A stretch of DNA of 64,000 nucleotides from the NCBI GenBank assembly GCA_943737045.1, contig CALSFV010000100.1:186001-250000 (forward strand), written 5' to 3'. Position numbers and translations under genes: made by a program. Below the pieces are notes generated by a model. It was not told where the DNA came from and did no database searches. It saw nothing but the letters and a program-made list of their open reading frames with translations. Of this stretch, positions 10,105-22,000 are shown piece after piece; the stretch's first letter is position 1; every line of letters begins with the position of its first letter. This DNA is from Parapristionchus giblindavisi (taxonomy: Eukaryota > Nematoda > Chromadorea > Rhabditida > Diplogasteridae).

Positions 10105-13100
10105 TACTTCACTTGAGATACTGATCCTTCATGTGCTATTTGTCTACTATCTCTAGCTGTTTCTTCACTATATAAAGGTTCAACTTCTTCTCCCCAAAAT
10201 GGATCTCTTCCTAGATCAGGAGGTCTATTATATCCTTGATCTACTATCATTAATCCCATCTAGAAATCAATGATTACTGTATCGATTGTATTACTGTACT
10301 TACAGTAATATTTCTATCAATAAGTGCATTAGTCTCAAAATCATCATCATCTTCACCAAATGGATTCAACATTGCTTCAGCTACTTTCATCCATCCCATA
10401 TAGAAGATAAATTGAAGAACACTCATTATAGGAAAATATAGATCTATCTAAATTAATAGATATTATTTATATTGAACCTTTTATGCACTATGTTTGCATT
10501 GTGTAATACCCTTCTATGAACTACTGACTTTTAGAGAGTTTGATCCGTAACTCTCCCTCTTCCTCTCCTTCCATCTCTCCCTCTCCCTCTTCCTCTCCTT
10601 CCATCTCTCCCTCTCCCTCTTCCTCTCCTTCCATCTCTCCCTCTCCCTCTTCCTCTCCTTCCATCTCTCCCTCTCCCTCTTCCTCTCCTTCCATCTCTCC
10701 CTCTCCCTCTTCCTCTCCTTCCATCTCTCCCTCTCCCTCTTTCTCTCCTCCCATCTCTCCCTCTCCCTCTTCCTCTCCTTCCATCTCTCCCTCTCCCTCT
10801 TCCTCTCCTTCCATCTCTCCCTCTTCCTATCCTCCCATCTCTCCCTCTCCCTCTTCCTCTCCTTCCATCTCTCCCTCTCCCTTTTTCTCTCCTCCCATCT
10901 CTCCCTCTCTCTCTTCCTCTCCTCCCATCTCTCCCTCTCCCTCTTCCTCTCCTTCCATCTCTCCCTCTCCCTCTTCCTCTCCTTCCATCTCTCCCTCTCC
11001 CTCTTTCTCTCCTCCCATCTCTCCCTCTCCCTCTTCCTCTCCTTCCATCTCTCCCTCTCCCTCTTCCTCTCCTTCCATCTCTCCCTCTCCCTCTTCCTCT
11101 CCTCCCATCTCTCCCTCTCCCTCTTCCTCTCCTTCCATCTCTCCCTCTCCCTCTTCCTCTCCTTCCATCTCTCCCTCTCCCTCTTTCTCTCCTCCCATCT
11201 CTCCCTCTCCCTCTTCCTATCCTCCCATCTCTCCCTCTCCCTCTTCCTCTCCTTCCATCTCTCCCTCTCCCTTTTTCTCTCCTCCCATCTCTCCCTCTCT
11301 CTCTTCCTCTCCTCCCATCTCTCCCTCTCCCTCTTCCTCTCCTTCCATCTCTCCCTCTCCCTCTTTCTCTCCTCCCATCTCTCCCTCTCTCTCTTCCTCT
11401 CCTCCCATCTCTCCCTCTCCCTCTTCCTCTCCTTCCATCTCTCCCTCTTCCTCTCCTCCCATCTCTCCCTCTTCCTCTTTCTCTCCCTCTCCCTCTTCCT
11501 CTCCTCCCATCTCTCCCTCTCCCTCTTCCTCTCCTCCCATCTCTCCCTCTCCCTCTTCCTCTCCTTCCATCTCTCCCTCTTCCTCTCCTCCCATCTCTCC
11601 CTCTTCCTCTTTCTCTCCCTCTCCCTCTTCCTCTCCTCCCATCTCTCCCTCTCCCTCTTCCTCTCCTTCCATCTCTCCCTCCATCTCTCCCTCTCCCTCT
11701 TCCTCTCCTTTCATCTCTCCCTCCATCTCTCCCTCTCCCTCTTCCTCTCCTCCCATCTCTCCCTCTTCCTCTTCCTCTCCTTCCATCTCTCCCTCTCCCT
11801 CTTCCTCTCCTTCCATCTCTCCCTCTCCCTCTCCTCCCATCTCTCCCTCTCCCTCTCCTCCCATCTCTCCCTCTCCCTCTTCCTCTCCTTCCATCTCTCC
11901 CTCTCCCTCTTCCTCTCCTCCCATCTCTCCCTCTCCCTCTTCATCTCCTTCCATCTCTCCCTCTCCCTCTCCTCCCATCTCTCCCTCTCCCTCTTCATCT
12001 CCTTCCATCTCTCCCTCTCCCTCTCCTCCCATCTCTCCCTCTCCCTCTCCTCCCATCTCTCCCTCTCCCTCTTCCTCTCCTTCCATCTCTCCCTCTCCCT
12101 CTTCCTCTCCTTCCATCTCTCCCTCTCCCTCTTCCTCTCCTTCCATCTCTCCCTCTCCCTCTCCTCCCATCTCTCCCTCTCCCTCTCCTCCCATCTCTCC
12201 CTCTCCCTCTTCCTCTCCTTCCATCTCTCCCTCTCCCTCTTCCTCTCCTCCCATCTCTCCCTCTCCCTCTTCATCTCCTTCCATCTCTCTCTCCCTCTTT
12301 CTCTCCTTCCATCTCTCCCTCTCCCTCTTCCTCTTCTTCCATCTCTCCCTCTCCCTCTCCTCCCATCTCTCTCTATACTACATCATCATCTATTTTTTGT
12401 TCATATCTCACATAATCTCTCATATCGTTCAATTTCCATGTATGTCCTCTTTGATATACAAACATAAGAGAACTCTCATTCAACATCTCTAACCCCTTCC
12501 TCTTCTCTAATTCCCTACATAATACCTCCATGCCCTCTATATCTCTTTTGATCTCCCATATGCGATCATAACTTCAAAAGTCAAAATATGATTTAGTGAT
12601 TATAATGCTCTTACTTCAGTCTTATTAGCAGCATGTTCAGATATAATATATTGGCGTGATAATACACATACAATGAAATATGTATGAACTGCTAGACACA
12701 CAAGTTGAGGATACATTATAGGAATAGGTACCCAATCATAGTTACATATCCATGCAAGTCCTGTACGGAATGTTTTGATCTCCTGACAAATTGATTCATT
12801 TGTTAAGATTAAATAGAGAGTACTGTACTTGTGTAACAGAAACTTGAAAGAAATCACTTTCAATAAGACCTTTCTTTCTTGCATCATAAGTTAGAGCTAA
12901 TGCCCATTGAAATGGCATCCAATATTTTGAATATTTATATTGAATCTCATCAAATCGATCTTTCTCGTGAGGCATCATGAATCCTGTAAAGGTAAAGATT
13001 ACTGTATAACACTCATCGTCATATATATTTAAATTACCAGCTGCGACTACAGTATCTATTGTAGGAAATCGTCTCCTCGTTCTCATACTTATATCACGGA

Positions 13101-13798
13101 ATACCAAAACCTAAAAAAAAAGATTACGGTAACGAGTGAAAAAAGAGTATTAATTAGATAACCTGTGCCAATTCACAATATCGTAATATATTTCTTCTAT
13201 ACATTCGACTTTCTTCACTTCTTCCCCTAACATATTCAGCAACCATTAATCCAATACTGAAAATCATTTTGGCTGTTATCACAATTTTATGGATTGAAAA
13301 AAATCGATGAATATTAAGAGGATAGAGATAGAAAGAATGGGAAAATGAATGAATTATAATCCTTGTGATCAGATTAACATACTCTTCTCTATATGAATTC
13401 AACTAACGTCACATTATCGAAAAAAATCGATAAGTACTCACTTATCAATAAATCCAATAATTTGATAGAGATAAGTCCATCTATTCACTACAATTGTAAC
13501 AAAGAAACCAAGCATAAAATTAAGTGGAATATAATCTAATCGAGCATCCAAATACTCTACTATCCTTTCAAAAACTCTGAAAACAAATATGATTATGTTA
13601 GATGTAAATGAATACAGACCGCTGTTGTTGTGGATTGAGAGCACATCGATAGATAACACTTATTGTAGCGTATAGAAGAAGCCAGACTGATAGCTCCATT
13701 ATAACACTTTTCCAAATACTTCCTCTCCATTTCAATAACAACTTGAATAAAGTCCATGGTTTTGAAGTAGATACAGCTAGATTATAGTTGATAGTCAT
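9205..13798 (-). CDS. Bestrophin family chloride/anion channel
   Basis: Calcium-gated anion channel subunit of the plasma membrane, forming pentamers in known family members. Thirteen exons join in phase: 13620-13798, 13442-13576, 13163-13256, 13038-13110, 12829-12983, 12615-12782, 10304-10447, 10113-10259, 9902-10047, 9779-9856, 9615-9724, 9375-9569, 9205-9326, total 581 residues. Marks seen: an amino end like family starts ([11 protein letters not shown]), [11 protein letters not shown] in the pore neck region, RRFPT, and [12 protein letters not shown] at about 297-308, which is the acidic calcium-clasp cluster at nearly the same residue numbers as in vertebrate BEST1. The usual RWW after the neck is RWT here. 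The tail after about 365 is polar with acidic and basic runs ([16 protein letters not shown]). Intron 6 holds a 1.8-kb minisatellite and intron 8 a (TA)n run. The last exons lie in the right 993-bp duplicate. Nematodes have many bestrophins; the subtype is unresolved. Confidence 0.94.
10050..10102. repeat. (TA)n microsatellite in bestrophin intron 8
   Basis: About 26 uninterrupted TA dinucleotides fill nearly the whole 65-bp intron between exons 8 and 9, leaving only the splice borders. Confidence 0.95.
10551..12373. repeat. CT-rich minisatellite, about 30-bp unit, in bestrophin intron 6
   Basis: About 1.8 kb of almost pure pyrimidine on the plus strand. The 30-bp unit is built from tccatctctc, cctctccctc and ttcctctcct, with shortened 24-bp and 18-bp variants and a T/C alternation (ctcctt versus ctcccc). 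The intron in which it sits (10448-12614) is the longest in the gene. In the bestrophin transcript it would read as a purine-rich GGA/GAG repeat. Near-perfect polypurine/polypyrimidine tracts of this length can form triplex DNA; that is inference. Long open frames on both strands are a by-product of the unit being a multiple of three. Confidence 0.95.
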
Positions 13799-14663
13799 CC
13801 TCTTTTTTTTATTCTAAAGAGGGTATTCGAAGAGATGAATCAATCAATGATTCAGTCGATAAAGACAGAGAACAGAGATAACTGAAGCATTCAAATATGT
13901 ACATACATAGGCAAACTGTATGAAGAAAGGAGAGTATGAGTGAGAAACGGAGAAGGACAGAAACGACAAGTAATCCTCTCTTCTCTTTCCCGGTACCGTT
14001 AGTCACTCCCATTTATATTACAGAGATCAATTACTACTAGATCAAATAACCTATCATAACAAGCATATTGTAAGTAAGCACTCAAACTATCTATCATCTT
14101 GTTAGCTTAGACGAGCTGATAACAGAGAGACGAGAAACACACATTCAACAGATTCAATCTTGGGACTAATGGTCATATGTAAACACATTTTAACTGTCGA
14201 TTTGTTAAGATGCAGTATCATCTAAAAATCATAATGGCTCGTATTTATTTTTCAGGATGAAAAAAAAATGTATTTATGTGTTCTCATGATATTGTGTGAT
14301 TTAAATTGCAAATATGCATGCTTTTACAATTTATTTTTTCATTATTTTCAACTTTATTGAATAATTCCAAATTAAAAAAAATCTATTTAGAAAACCAGAT
14401 AGAAATAATGCCACACGCTTCATGTGCATACTTAACAAAAAGCAAACTTGACAAAACGGAGCATACTATAGCGCGCAAAGATAAATTTGTCTCACACGGA
14501 ATTCTCCTGACTACAGTGTGCCTTGCTAGAAAATAAGAAGAAAATTTCTTTTTCTATTTTGCTTTAGGTGTTCTCACCATTTAAATATATCGGTATATTA
14601 TTATTTTCTTATTTGATTGTTGTAATGCGTTGTATCTGTTGCTAACTATGTCTCCTTCAGGGT
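13799..14663. other. Divergent intergenic region between bestrophin and eS25
   Basis: 865 bp shared upstream region of two head-to-head genes. AT-rich, with no TATA box placed clearly and no gene recognised. A pyrimidine-rich ttctttttctattttgcttt run ending in AG lies at about 14547-14567, and a second acceptor-like ccttcag ends at 14660, three bases before the eS25 start. A 76-codon open stretch at 14306-14536 shows no protein-like composition. Confidence 0.6.
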
Positions 14664-15234
14664 ATGCCACCCAAGTCTGCCAAAAAGGCTGATCCTAAGG
14701 GAGGTAAAAATCCCCCTAAGAAGAAGGAGGGAGGAGGAGGAGGAAAGGCCAAGAAGAAGAAGTGGTCCAAGGGAAAGGTCAGAGATAAGCTTAACAACGC
14801 CGTTCTCTTCGACGCCGCCACCTACGACAAGCTGTACAAGGAGGTGTGATATTCTTTTGTTAAATTATTTTTAATAGTTATTTTAGTGATATTATGTTTA
14901 GCAAAACTGTTTGTTATATTCTAGTTATACAATTCTCGGTAACTTTATGGTTAGGGCAGTTTAATTATATATTTTTGAAATCACTACATGCAAATAGTCG
15001 CGATTTCGACTAAGTTAATCTCAAGTATATGGATAATTTTCATTAATTCAGGTTATCACCTACAAGCTTATCACCCCCTCCGTTGTTTCTGAGCGTCTGA
15101 AGGTTCGCGCTTCACTCGCCAAGGCCGGTCTTCGTGAGCTTCAAGCTAAGGGACTCGTCAAGTGCATCGTTAAGCACTCCGGTCAGCTCGTCTACACCAG
15201 AGCTACCAAGGCTGATGATGTCATCGTCGAGTAA
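14664..15234 (+). CDS. RPS25: 40S ribosomal protein eS25
   Basis: Component of the small ribosomal subunit head, known for its role in IRES-driven initiation. Two exons, 14664-14843 and 15052-15234, give 120 residues, the normal family length. The lysine-rich start ([14 protein letters not shown], then a KKKEGGGGG run) and the winged-helix core ([23 protein letters not shown], then [16 protein letters not shown] and [19 protein letters not shown]) are diagnostic. Codon use is much richer in C and G at third positions than in the neighbours, as expected for a very highly expressed gene. The AG three bases before the ATG (14659-14660) looks like a trans-splice acceptor. Confidence 0.98.
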
Positions 15235-16089
15235 CTTGTTTTGTTGTTGTTTTGGCTGCATATAAATGCATTGCTCATTATTGTCATTGCCGTTTACACA
15301 TCCGATTGAGAGCGGTCATAATATCTTGCATAGGCTCGCTGGGATTGTTGCTCATGTTTTTTTCCGGAGGTGTCGGACACATTTGTAGCAAGGACCATGG
15401 GCAAGTTACTGGGAATAGCATATCAACTCCTAGGAAAAATTGTCCGTTACGCGACGTGTAAATTGTGATTTCCGAAATCATCCTTGCGTCATAGTTGATT
15501 CTTACGCGAAAAATTGTTTCATTTTTGCTCCATACTTGCTCATTTATTATTTAGTTCTTGCGTTTTTTTTGCCCGATAATGACCTTATTTTCTCTTATGA
15601 AAAAATTAAATTTCTCTGCTTAACCTAAATATTTTCGATTACCAATATCAATTTCTATTTAAAAGTTTATATTGGCGATGGAACATGACTAGGCGAGGTG
15701 AGGTAACGTTCTCTTTCTCTCTTTTAAGTTATTGTGCAGCAACTTCGCAGTATATGTAATGCTGCAATTACATTAAAACATCGCCGCTCCTAGACAATTT
15801 ATGCGTGAAAAAAAACGAATATTCACTAAGGATTGAAAAAAGAGCAAGTTGTCCAAAGCTAGCCATAACAGAGCAAGGATGAAGCAAGTATCCGGTAATA
15901 ATCCCTAAACTGAACAGGCAACAACGAAGTTTATTGCCCGCAAGATGCTTTCAAACGGTTGCACGCACTTTTCGTAATGGGCGGCAACAATTCAATTTAT
16001 TCGCAACTGAAATTATTGCATGTTTAAGGCAAACTTGCACGATACTCCGACTTGTATTTTATCATTATCGAATTGTTATCGCATAGGTG
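15235..16089. other. Intergenic region between eS25 and innexin
   Basis: 855 bp holding the eS25 3' end and the innexin upstream region. Short open stretches (15252-15628) have no recognisable protein character. No RNA gene or repeat was seen. Confidence 0.5.
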
Positions 16090-18755
16090 ATGTTTGCATT
16101 TCGTGTATTGCACACGGTGCCATATTCAAATGAACCGGCGGCTAGTGATGTTATTGCCAAGTTACATTCGTTCATTACCTCGAACGTATTGGTCGGAGCT
16201 GCTCTAGTCATATCTTTTCGTCAGTTTGGTGGAAAGCCAATTGATTGCATGGTTCCAACTGACTTCACACCTTCATGGACTCAGGTGAATTGAATAACTA
16301 TTTGAGCGCGTAGAACTCATTGTTGTAGTATGCTGAGACGTACTGCTGGGCTCAAGAGACTTACTATGTGCCTTTCACGTCTGTTGTAGCTGGTCTTACA
16401 GATGCGGATAAAGCAGAGAAGAAGGTCAGTTTTGGTTGTATTTACATTCAGCTAATGAAATAGTTTTCTCGTAGGTTTCTTATTATCAATGGATGCCATT
16501 CTTTTTGCTTTTTGAAGCAGCTTGTTTCATGGTTCCGTGTTTGATATGGAAATATTTTGCTTCTCAGTCAGGTGTGCGCTTGTTTTAAAAACGAAAGAAA
16601 GGGTTGTTTTGTTATAGGAATGAGAATAGGGGAGATATTGAGACTGTCATCATCCGATTCAAATGGAGTTCCTGAAGTTAAAAAGAGTAATGTGGAAGCA
16701 CTCGGTATGCACCTGAATGGTGCTCTTCGATTTCACAAGATTCTCAATAACGTATGAGAGACAATTGTTACTCTGATTAATTATTTTTATTTAGCGCCGA
16801 TTAGTTCCCCATAAGATTCTCCGATTCTTAAATGTGAAATATTCAACTTATTACGTTACTCTTATATACTTCATAACGAAGATAGCGTTTCTGCTCAACG
16901 TCGGATTACAGATCCGACTGCTCGAATTGTGAGAATCTTTTTAAATAGTCGTTATTGATTCTCTTTGAACTTCCTTTCGCATGATATTATGTTTATGGCG
17001 AACAGAACTATGAAAAAAATAAAATTGAGAACATAAATAGGTATGTTTTGCCTCCTTCGGAGGATGAACATCTTGCCATAAAAGCATGGAAGATTCTCGT
17101 TCATGGAAATCAAACATGGAAGGAGAATGGAATATTCCCTCGTGTTACACTATGTGATTTTGAGGTATGATTCTAAATAATTTTGTTTGAAATCAGTTTA
17201 TTCAATCTGGTAGGATCTAATGATAGGATCTCAGGTTAGCTCAAGTTTTTCAAAAAAATGCCCAATCGACTTGAGCTTTGAGAAAATCAATGTTTTAAAT
17301 TTGTGTGGTCTTTACAAAAACCACCCGTATGGCGTCGAGAAGTGGTCTCTTGGTATGTAACTCAACATCCTGGTAATGTAGCGGATAAGATGTTGATGTA
17401 TTCTGCCATAGGTGGGCGCGCGAAAACGGATATGTTGTGCACAGCCTTACCTCCCCATTGGGCCCTTGCGCATAGCCTTGCCTTGCAAAAATTGGAAAAT
17501 TTCCAGTCAAATCTGCAAACAATTCCCCAGTTTGCGCACAGCCTTTCTCCCCAGCGTGCCCACCTATGTATTCTGCTATGAAAATTCAAAAGTGAGACTT
17601 TCGATTGATCTTCTGCTGCTTTTTTCAGATACAGCAAAAGACTTAGTTTTTAAAAAATCCGGTGGGGGATGAGACCACCCGCTTGGTTTTTGTAGAAAAT
17701 CACATATTTCAATATCGATTTTCTCGATGTACGATTGGGCAACTTCTGAGGTCGGATTTGTAATCAGTATTGAAATGTGATTCTACCCATAGTATTGTCA
17801 AAAAGCCAGTGATCCCCTTTAGATAAGAGCCCTTTCTTTTGTCTTCATCGTGATTTGTATGTATACTTCAGACTCGTGACTTGGGAAATGTTCAACAACA
17901 TACCGTTCAGTGTTTACTGCTCATGAACTTATTCACTGAAAAAATATTTGTTATTTTATGGACATGGTTAGATTGTATTATGATTGTAGCATTATATATA
18001 TATATAATTTGGATGAAGATATAACTTTATTTCCCTTTATTCAGGTATATGACTTTGGCTGCTTTCACAGCTTTGAATGTAATCAGTTGGGCATGGTCTA
18101 TGTATAGTGAGACTACACAACTACATTTCATAGTTTCCCATTTGGAGATGAGTGAGGTTACTGTAGATAAGAATAAGATGGGTCAGTTGCCACATGTCTT
18201 TCATCTCCTTGACGATAAAATGGTTGTAGATCATATGGATAAAGTTAATCAATTTATGAATTACTATCTCGGTAGTGATGGAATGCTCGTTCTATTCTTA
18301 GTTGCACAACATTCTGATGTTGTATTCACATCTGAATTAGTTGCACATTTATGGAAAAGCTTCAGATTGGTTGAACAACAAAGATTGTGAGACTAGATGG
18401 TTATATGAATAATAGTATATAATAGTTGAATATCTCAGGGCACTGAAGAGAATGAATCAATTCGTTGAAATGCAACATAAAGTAGGAATTAAACGCGAAG
18501 CTGATGGAGATATCGAAATGGTTGGATCTTTATGACTAATTAGTATTCAATATGAATAGTTGAATTTAGAAGAGTGCACCAGTAAAGCGTGCTCTATCAA
18601 TGGAAATGTTTGGAGAAGGAATGAAGAAGTTTGATGATAGCAGTAGTGATGAAGAGTGTAAAGAGAAAGTAAAGAAGAGTAAGCACAATAGTAGACAAAA
18701 TAGTAAACATAATAGTAGGGATCATACTCCTAGACCCAGTAGAGCTGGAGTATAA
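16090..18755 (+). CDS. Innexin gap-junction / hemichannel subunit
   Basis: Four-helix membrane protein forming invertebrate gap junctions. Ten exons join in phase: 16090-16284, 16329-16424, 16475-16571, 16618-16751, 16795-16928, 17041-17164, 17872-17966, 18045-18386, 18439-18520, 18570-18755, total 494 residues. The family signature YYQWMPFFL lies at about 100-108. The first extracellular loop has the two expected cysteines (PIDCMVP and ETYCWAQ); the second has them in PRVTLCDFE and HTVQCLLLMN, and GNVQQHTVQC is a typical loop-2 end. The C-tail is long for an innexin, with an acidic serine stretch (DDSSSDEEC) and short N-S-R/K repeats (HNSRQNSKHNSR). Intron 6 (707 bp) contains a fold-back element. 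The ATG is three bases after an AG, fitting trans-splicing. The start could alternatively be the second Met only if the first exon were mis-called; the chain is otherwise firm. Confidence 0.95.
17250..17745. mobile_element. Degenerate inverted-repeat element in innexin intron 6, with a smaller one nested inside
   Basis: The left flank (gcccaatcg at about 17260, a gagaaaatc run, then ttacaaaaaccacccg at about 17313) recurs inverted on the right (accacccgcttggtttttgtag at about 17674, ttttctcga, cgattgggc near 17740). Inside, 17411-17564 starts GGTGGGCGCGC and ends GCGTGCCCACC, inverted matches at 10 of 11 bases, with TA on both sides, and is flanked by near-identical tgtattctgc direct repeats. 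No coding sequence remains. This looks like a small non-autonomous DNA transposon inside an older one; the family is not recognised. Confidence 0.55.
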
Positions 18756-18944
18756 TATTAATTTGTAAATTAATGTACGTTAGCTTGATGCCATCCATAT
18801 TGTACAAACGCCAGTTTCATATTTTTTAAGATCTCGTAATTGTAAATGCTTTAAATCTATACCTTAGTTTTACGGGGTTTGGATGTTGTCACAATGTTAT
18901 CATTAATCTTTAATATCGCATAACAGCAACAAACAGTTGTAATC

Positions 18945-18950
18945 AATAAA
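18945..18950 (+). terminator. Polyadenylation signal, probably innexin
   Basis: AATAAA 190 bp after the innexin stop and just 52 bp before the end of the convergent WDR46 frame. Confidence 0.5.
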
Positions 18951-19001
18951 GAGTGTAACAGTCAACAAGGATTAACAACATTCACATAACAAAACATCAA
19001 A

Positions 19002-22000
19002 CTATTGTTTCTTTCTCTTGAATCGATCGAGAACTGTTTTAGGTTCTTCATTAACTTTCTCCTCACTACCAAATACCTCCTTTTCCATTTCACCTTTCTC
19101 TAGATTTCTTTCCAGTCTAATTTTTCCTTTTACAATCTGTTTAACCTTAGCAGCCTTAACTCCACCTCCTCTTCCCTTCATTTTATGTCTTGGAGTAAAT
19201 TCAATTTGAGGTGCTTTAACCCATAGAATACTCTTCTTCTTCTCTATTTCTTCTTCTAATGCAGCTGTATTCACTCTATTGATATCTTCATTATCGAGAG
19301 TAATTAATTCAGGAGCGATCTAAGAGACAAAACTATCTTCCAACTATCCTTCTTTCTATAATATAGATACCTTATCAAGCAGTTGTTTAACTTCTCTTTC
19401 ACGTCTCTGTTTCTTAGTTTCGTAAGGATTGCTCTTCAGTGCATCTACATTAGCTTCTCCCGATCCTTAAAATATCATAAAAATAAAATAACTTCATTAT
19501 TGTAACTTTTGTACTTAAATGATAATATAAAAGTAAACTAGGGTACCAGGTACAAGCATAGATGAGAATCCTCTCGTGTGACCTACTCCAAGAACATCTT
19601 CATATGGAACATATTGTAGATTGGAGACTACACCACCTGGTCTATGAATTAGATATGGTGATGTACATATACCCGATTGAACATCATTGAATATCTGAAT
19701 ACTATTCCTTATTTATAATAGAGGTGAGTGATCAATAAAAATATGGATAGATGATTAACCTGTACAGTATTCCCAATTGCACAAGCTACAGATCCCTTCT
19801 GTGATACGGTAACTTCACCCAATCCAAGAGGTAATCGATATGAGTGTAATTGACGATACATACGCAGATCCCAAACACTGATATATAATACTATCACCAT
19901 GTTACTTAGATAGAACAAAATACTAAGCACAAGCTTTACTAATGAATCAGAGTAAATAAATTAAAGGGACTACGGTACTGCTATCTATACATATTTGGGC
20001 ATTAATAATGTACCGTAATTGATGATCATGAGCAGTAGAATACATATATCTTCCAGTTGAATCAACATCAATTCCTCTAAGAGATGCATGATGAGCAAGA
20101 AGACGAACAAGAGGTTCTGGTTGATTAGGAGACCATAATGATATTGTTCCTAAAATAATAACATTATCGTTATAATGATCTTTGTATTCCACCTTTCTCA
20201 TGTCCAGTATGAATGATAGCATTAGATGGATTCTGACACATAACATCTAATACACCAGCTTTAGTTGGTGTAGATGTGATCATCTTTCCCACAGATACAT
20301 CTAACCAATGTAACCATCCTTTAGATGATGAACCAATCAATAAGAAATGATGAGGAAGGAATTGTAATCTTTCAATTGCACTCATTGTCTTCAAACAATG
20401 TAATTCAGTTCCAGTATTGTCATAGATATACGTGTAGTTCTTCTGTGCGACTGCTATCATTGTCTCCGTGTGAAGAAATCTATTATTAAAATAAAACGTC
20501 AAAGCAATAAAGAAGGCTTAATAATTGAAAAGAAATTAATAAATTTCGATGGATTGAATGAAAATACTATAAAAAAAACTATATCAACGTATATAAAACA
20601 TACTGTATATCATTCACTTTCTCCATTACATTTGTCTCGAATAGAAGTCTCTTCGTCTGCCAATCCAATGCTGCCAAATGACCCTATAATATACATTTTG
20701 TATTCCGATCAAATTATACTTCATCCAAAAAATAACTTAATCGTAAACTAGACTACACAAGACATTACAATAAATAGTCCCATAAGAAATTATGTTCAAG
20801 TGTCTTTTTCTTTAAGCAAAAATACCTTTCTTCCACCGAGAGCGAGAAAGCGACCATTGTTGGAATAATTGATACGATATGGACCGAATTGAGGTAGAGA
20901 CACATCAAAACACTGAAGAAAAAAAACAATTTTAATCTTCTTGATAAAAAAAAGAGCGTTGACTATTGAATGTAGATTGAAATGATACCTTGGCAGCAGA
21001 AGCAACATCAACATTAGATACAATCTCCCTCTGTGTAACATTATATGAACATTCTCCATTATCCATCTCTAAATATCCATCTTCTTCTACATTAAGAATC
21101 TCAGCACGAGCTGATCTCTCTACTCCTTCTTCATACATCTTCTTCTTCATTGCCAACTTCTTCTATAAACAATATTTCATCAATCGTTATATAACAATAA
21201 ATTTATTCACACCTGGACACGCAAATTTTCATATTTTATTGGTATCCAAACTAAAGTTAATTCAAAAAATCAAAATTAACGAGCAAGTGTGGGGTAAAAT
21301 CACGTGTTTATGCAGCGTTCAGAACTAAAGTTGTTCTAATGAATGAAATGAGAATTTGGAAAACGCACGAAAATGCTGTTCAGAAGCTCAGGATGGAAAT
21401 GCTCGATTTTTGGCTAAAATGGTTTATTAACACAAAAAAAAGAGTTGAAACTCGTCGTTTCATGAAAAAAATTAAATTAGATCATTTATAAAGTATAATA
21501 TTGAAAAAGATATCGTATGATCCTTTTTTAAACACTAACATGGGAATGGTCGGAACTCACATATCCCGATTTTCACGAAAGTTGCAGGGTTTACTAAATC
21601 GACTACGCTGATTCCAAATCAGCCTTAAAAACCTGCGAAATGTTTTTCTGAAGCGAGTTATAGCCCGACGAAAAGCGATTTTTCAATTTTTAAGCGATTG
21701 TTCAACTGATTTCCCCACGCGATATGAATTTTATCTCGCTATTCTCTTCTCTTCTCCATCCATTCCTAGCTACAATGTGGTATGATGTTATGTTGGCATT
21801 CCGGAGGGGTCTGTTTCGATTCCCCAGCTGTGAACTTCTTTTACTGATTCATGTGTGATCAATTTTTGCAAACAGACCCCTCCGGAATGCCAACATAACA
21901 TCATGCAAACATCGTAACACTTGACCACTCTGTAGCTGGGAGTGGAGAGAAAAGAGCATGCTCATCATTTCATGGAAAATCAGTTGAAAAATTGCTTGAA

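Noticed and set aside
10540..12492. 650-codon plus-strand open frame of Ser/Pro/Ile repeats, and long Glu/Gly frames on the minus strand
   Set aside because: All follow from the 30-bp CT minisatellite, whose unit is a multiple of three; the tract lies in a bestrophin intron, and flanking exons splice across it in phase.
14306..14536. 76-codon open frame upstream of eS25
   Set aside because: AT-rich, with no homology that I can recognise and no splice partners; it lies in the eS25 upstream region.
15252..15628. Small open frames after eS25
   Set aside because: Opposite-strand frames overlap, composition is not protein-like, and no start or splice context supports them.
17303..17672. Short overlapping open frames in innexin intron 6
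   Set aside because: They fall inside the inverted-repeat element, and innexin exons 6 and 7 join in phase across it.
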